DNA of 24,373 nucleotides, from the NCBI GenBank assembly GCA_039931435.1, contig JBDTRY010000036.1:1-24373 (forward strand), given 5' to 3'. The notes beneath the pieces are model-generated. The model was not told the DNA's origin and made no database searches. It worked only from the letters and a program-made list of their open reading frames with translations. The position numbers were made by a program, and so were the translations under genes. The stretch's first letter is position 1. Every line of letters starts with the position of its first letter. The stretch is from JBDTRY01 sp039931435. GTDB taxonomy: Bacteria > Acidobacteriota > Thermoanaerobaculia > Gp7-AA8. This document shows, piece after piece, positions 22,817-24,373 of this stretch.

Positions 22817-24034
22817 TCAGCCGGCGTAGAGATGGAGCTCCGAGGCCACGAAGTCGGCCATTTTAAACGTGGCGGCGGAGTCATGATGGCGGAGAATCAC
22901 GAACCCATCAGAGACGAGGCTCGTTCTCCAGTCATTGCGAGGCGCTCCGAGCGGCAGAAGATTGACTTCGACGAGGTGGTCACCGAGGGTTGATCGCACG
23001 TGTTCCAGTCCGTCTACGTGACGGATCCGGCCCTCACCCTGTGCACGTTTGACGATGATGGCACTGTTGTACTTCCGCTCGGGAACTTCTGAGAAGCGCC
23101 CGGCAAGCACCACCTCCGCCCATCCTCGGTACAGATCGATATCCGAAGCGTAGTTCATCAGGTCGACCATATGCGCACCTGGAGGCCGGGCCCCGATCTC
23201 ACCGAAAATCGCCTTGCCCGAGTCCGTCAGATACCACTCCATGTGAGAGAAGCCCGTGCGAAATCCGAGAGCCTGGAGTACTTCCCGCCCCATGGCTCTT
23301 CCATCACGGAACTGCGGCTGCTCGATGTCTCGCAGGATGATCGTCTGAGGGCTCACCCACTCCACCATGCGATCGACCAGGGGGCGAGGTCGATACCAGG
23401 CGATACTCTCGAAAACGATTTCTCCGTCGATGCAGATCGTGTCGAACGTGTACTCTTCGCCCTCGATGAACTCTTCGATGTTCATCTCCGGTACGTGACG
23501 CATCTTTTCGATCGTCCTGCCCAGTTCGTCGTAATCATCCACGCGATACGTATCCACAGACCCGGCGCCCGATATCGGTTTGAGAACGAGGGGAAAGCCG
23601 AAGTAGTCGGCCGCCCGCAGACAGTCATCCACTGAGGAGCCCCGCATGTGGCGAGGGGTGCGGATTCCAGCTTCGGCCACGCGTCGCTTCATCTCGTCCT
23701 TGTCGCGGAAAGGGATCGTCTCCGCGAAGGTCATCCCCGGAAGCCGCAACGCTTCGCGCAGCGAGGCGGCGATGAGCAGGCACGGCTCCCACAGGCACTC
23801 GATGCGCTCGATCCCGGCGATATCGTTCGACGACAGGATCTCCCGGATGGTCTGTTCGGGCTCTCCCAGAAACGTCACCTGAATGTAGTGGCTGAGATGC
23901 TCGCGCGCCATGCTTGATAATTCGGTGACGGGACGATCTCCGACACCAATCACGGTCGCTCCCGCCTGGGCCAGGGCGCGGGTGAAGAAGGACATCTCCG
24001 TCGGATAGGACGGCGAGATCATCAGTACATTCAT
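22817..24034 (-). CDS. ATP-grasp ligase A (first gene of the trio)
   Basis: This is the first gene of the operon within the window, 405 residues, and a close paralogue of ligase C. The N-terminal domain starts MNVLMISPSYPTEMSFFTRA with GVGDRP. It continues IPFRDKDEMKRRVAEAGIRT, LVLKPISGAGSVDTYRVDDY (Lys152), IEEFIEGEEYTFDTICIDGE at 186-205, IAWYRPRPLVDRMVEW, and HMEWYLTDSGKAIFGEIGAR with PPGA at 284-287. The C-terminal tail DGFVILRHHDS is shared with ligase C. The product is cytoplasmic, with no signal or membrane part. GGAGG lies 13 bases before the ATG, rather far. The gene upstream is beyond a repeat-filled gap, so the operon probably begins here; no consensus promoter is evident, though AATAAT at 24065-24070 (minus) is a weak candidate. 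Confidence 0.88.
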   Translation of the reverse strand: MNVLMISPSYPTEMSFFTRALAQAGATVIGVGDRPVTELSSMAREHLSHYIQVTFLGEPEQTIREILSSNDIAGIERIECLWEPCLLIAASLREALRLPGMTFAETIPFRDKDEMKRRVAEAGIRTPRHMRGSSVDDCLRAADYFGFPLVLKPISGAGSVDTYRVDDYDELGRTIEKMRHVPEMNIEEFIEGEEYTFDTICIDGEIVFESIAWYRPRPLVDRMVEWVSPQTIILRDIEQPQFRDGRAMGREVLQALGFRTGFSHMEWYLTDSGKAIFGEIGARPPGAHMVDLMNYASDIDLYRGWAEVVLAGRFSEVPERKYNSAIIVKRAQGEGRIRHVDGLEHVRSTLGDHLVEVNLLPLGAPRNDWRTSLVSDGFVILRHHDSAATFKMADFVASELHLYAG

Positions 24035-24104
24035 CCGGGGTCTAAGGCCTCCTGTCGCTGGGTGATTATTGACGAATTCAGTTTGAGAGGCGAATCCACC
24101 AGCA

Positions 24105-24141
24105 TGTCATCCCGAACGCGCCAGGCGAGGAGAGATCTCCC
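24105..24141 (+). repeat. Short dispersed repeat, 'GTCATCCCGAACG' family
   Basis: TGTCATCCCGAACG...GGCGAGGAGAGATCTCC follows the same pattern as 4215-4250 and the reverse of 311-348, with several changes. It lies in the gene-free stretch 24035-24373 upstream of ligase A, which otherwise holds the long inverted repeat copy and a further partial unit at the edge. Confidence 0.65.
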
Positions 24142-24189
24142 GCGCATATAGGGTATGGCTGTCGTCACACGCTTGTCATCCTGAGAGGA

Positions 24190-24320
24190 CCCCGCTGTGG
24201 TTCGCTTGTAAGAAACACACGCGGCGTCCTGTGAGATCGGCTCTGGAGATTTAACAAGCGGCTTCGCAAACGCGTCATTCCGAGCGTGAGCGAGGAATCC
24301 CAGAGGGGCGGGTGGTCAGC
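24190..24320 (-). repeat. Long dispersed repeat, right copy of inverted pair
   Basis: This is the reverse-complement partner of 1-132. Matching landmarks in order on the minus strand are CCACCCGCCCCTCT, GATTCCTCGCTCACGCTCGG, CTCACAGGACGC and TTTCTTACAAGCGA, ending at the CACAGCGG word in both copies. Alignment needs almost no gaps. It contains no credible gene. Confidence 0.85.
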
Positions 24321-24350
24321 GCCCTGGGGATCGTGCCCCCCGGCCACTGG

Positions 24351-24373
24351 GGTCCCTCGCTCTCGCTCGGGAT
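24351..24373 (-). repeat. Truncated unit of the 'GTCATCCCGA' repeat at the window edge
   Basis: GGTCCCTCGCTCTCGCTCGGGAT has the shape of the reverse orientation of the 311-348 unit and is cut by the end of the window. Confidence 0.5.

Overview
The window looks like a chromosome segment from a GC-rich, Gram-negative, probably soil- or sediment-type bacterium, most likely an acidobacterium or a close relative. Evidence for an outer membrane is indirect but consistent: a LolA-like lipoprotein carrier, a KDO-pathway KpsF/KdsD isomerase, a lipoprotein transport receptor and an M13 endopeptidase. The gaps between genes carry many imperfect palindromic repeats of the 'GTCATCCTGAGC...GAAGGATCT' and 'GTCATCCCGAACGAGC...GAGGGATCTCC' kinds, which fits that group. 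The taxonomic call is inference; there is no rRNA or ribosomal protein here.

Layout. 1-525: repeats, then a promoter-like TATAAT box. 526-4144 (+): receptor and two permeases of a dipeptide/oligopeptide-type ABC importer, tightly coupled, with no ATPase gene next to them. 4145-4436: palindromic repeats. 4437-5631 (-): coaD, a frameshifted lipoprotein remnant and a small TPR protein. 5967-8012 (+): secreted M13 zinc metallopeptidase. 8236-12142 (-): a likely operon of a very small ORF, kdsD/kpsF, a small hypothetical gene, lolA, yajQ and a polyprenyl diphosphate synthase, that is, envelope and isoprenoid housekeeping. 12253-16388 (+): PEP carboxykinase, an NmrA-like protein, a secreted hypothetical protein and, coupled to it, a Flp-pilin-like protein with a long C-terminal extension. 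16603-20152 (-): polyphosphate:AMP phosphotransferase, MgtC-like and YpdA-like genes, with a 167-bp MITE-like inverted-repeat element between the first two.

20290-24034 (-) is the most unusual part: three consecutive ATP-grasp ligase genes, tightly packed. The first and last are paralogues (about 55% identical by an ungapped hand count), and the middle one is divergent. Between the second and third genes, in what looks like an 82-base gap, is a 29-codon ORF joined to both neighbours by ATGA start/stop overlaps. This could be an undescribed ATP-dependent peptide or amide-bond-forming pathway, with the tiny ORF a candidate substrate or just a coupling leader. A double-hairpin terminator follows the operon.

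The two ends of the window carry an approximately 131-base inverted repeat (1-132 against 24190-24320), so the whole segment is flanked by homologous sequence in opposite orientation.
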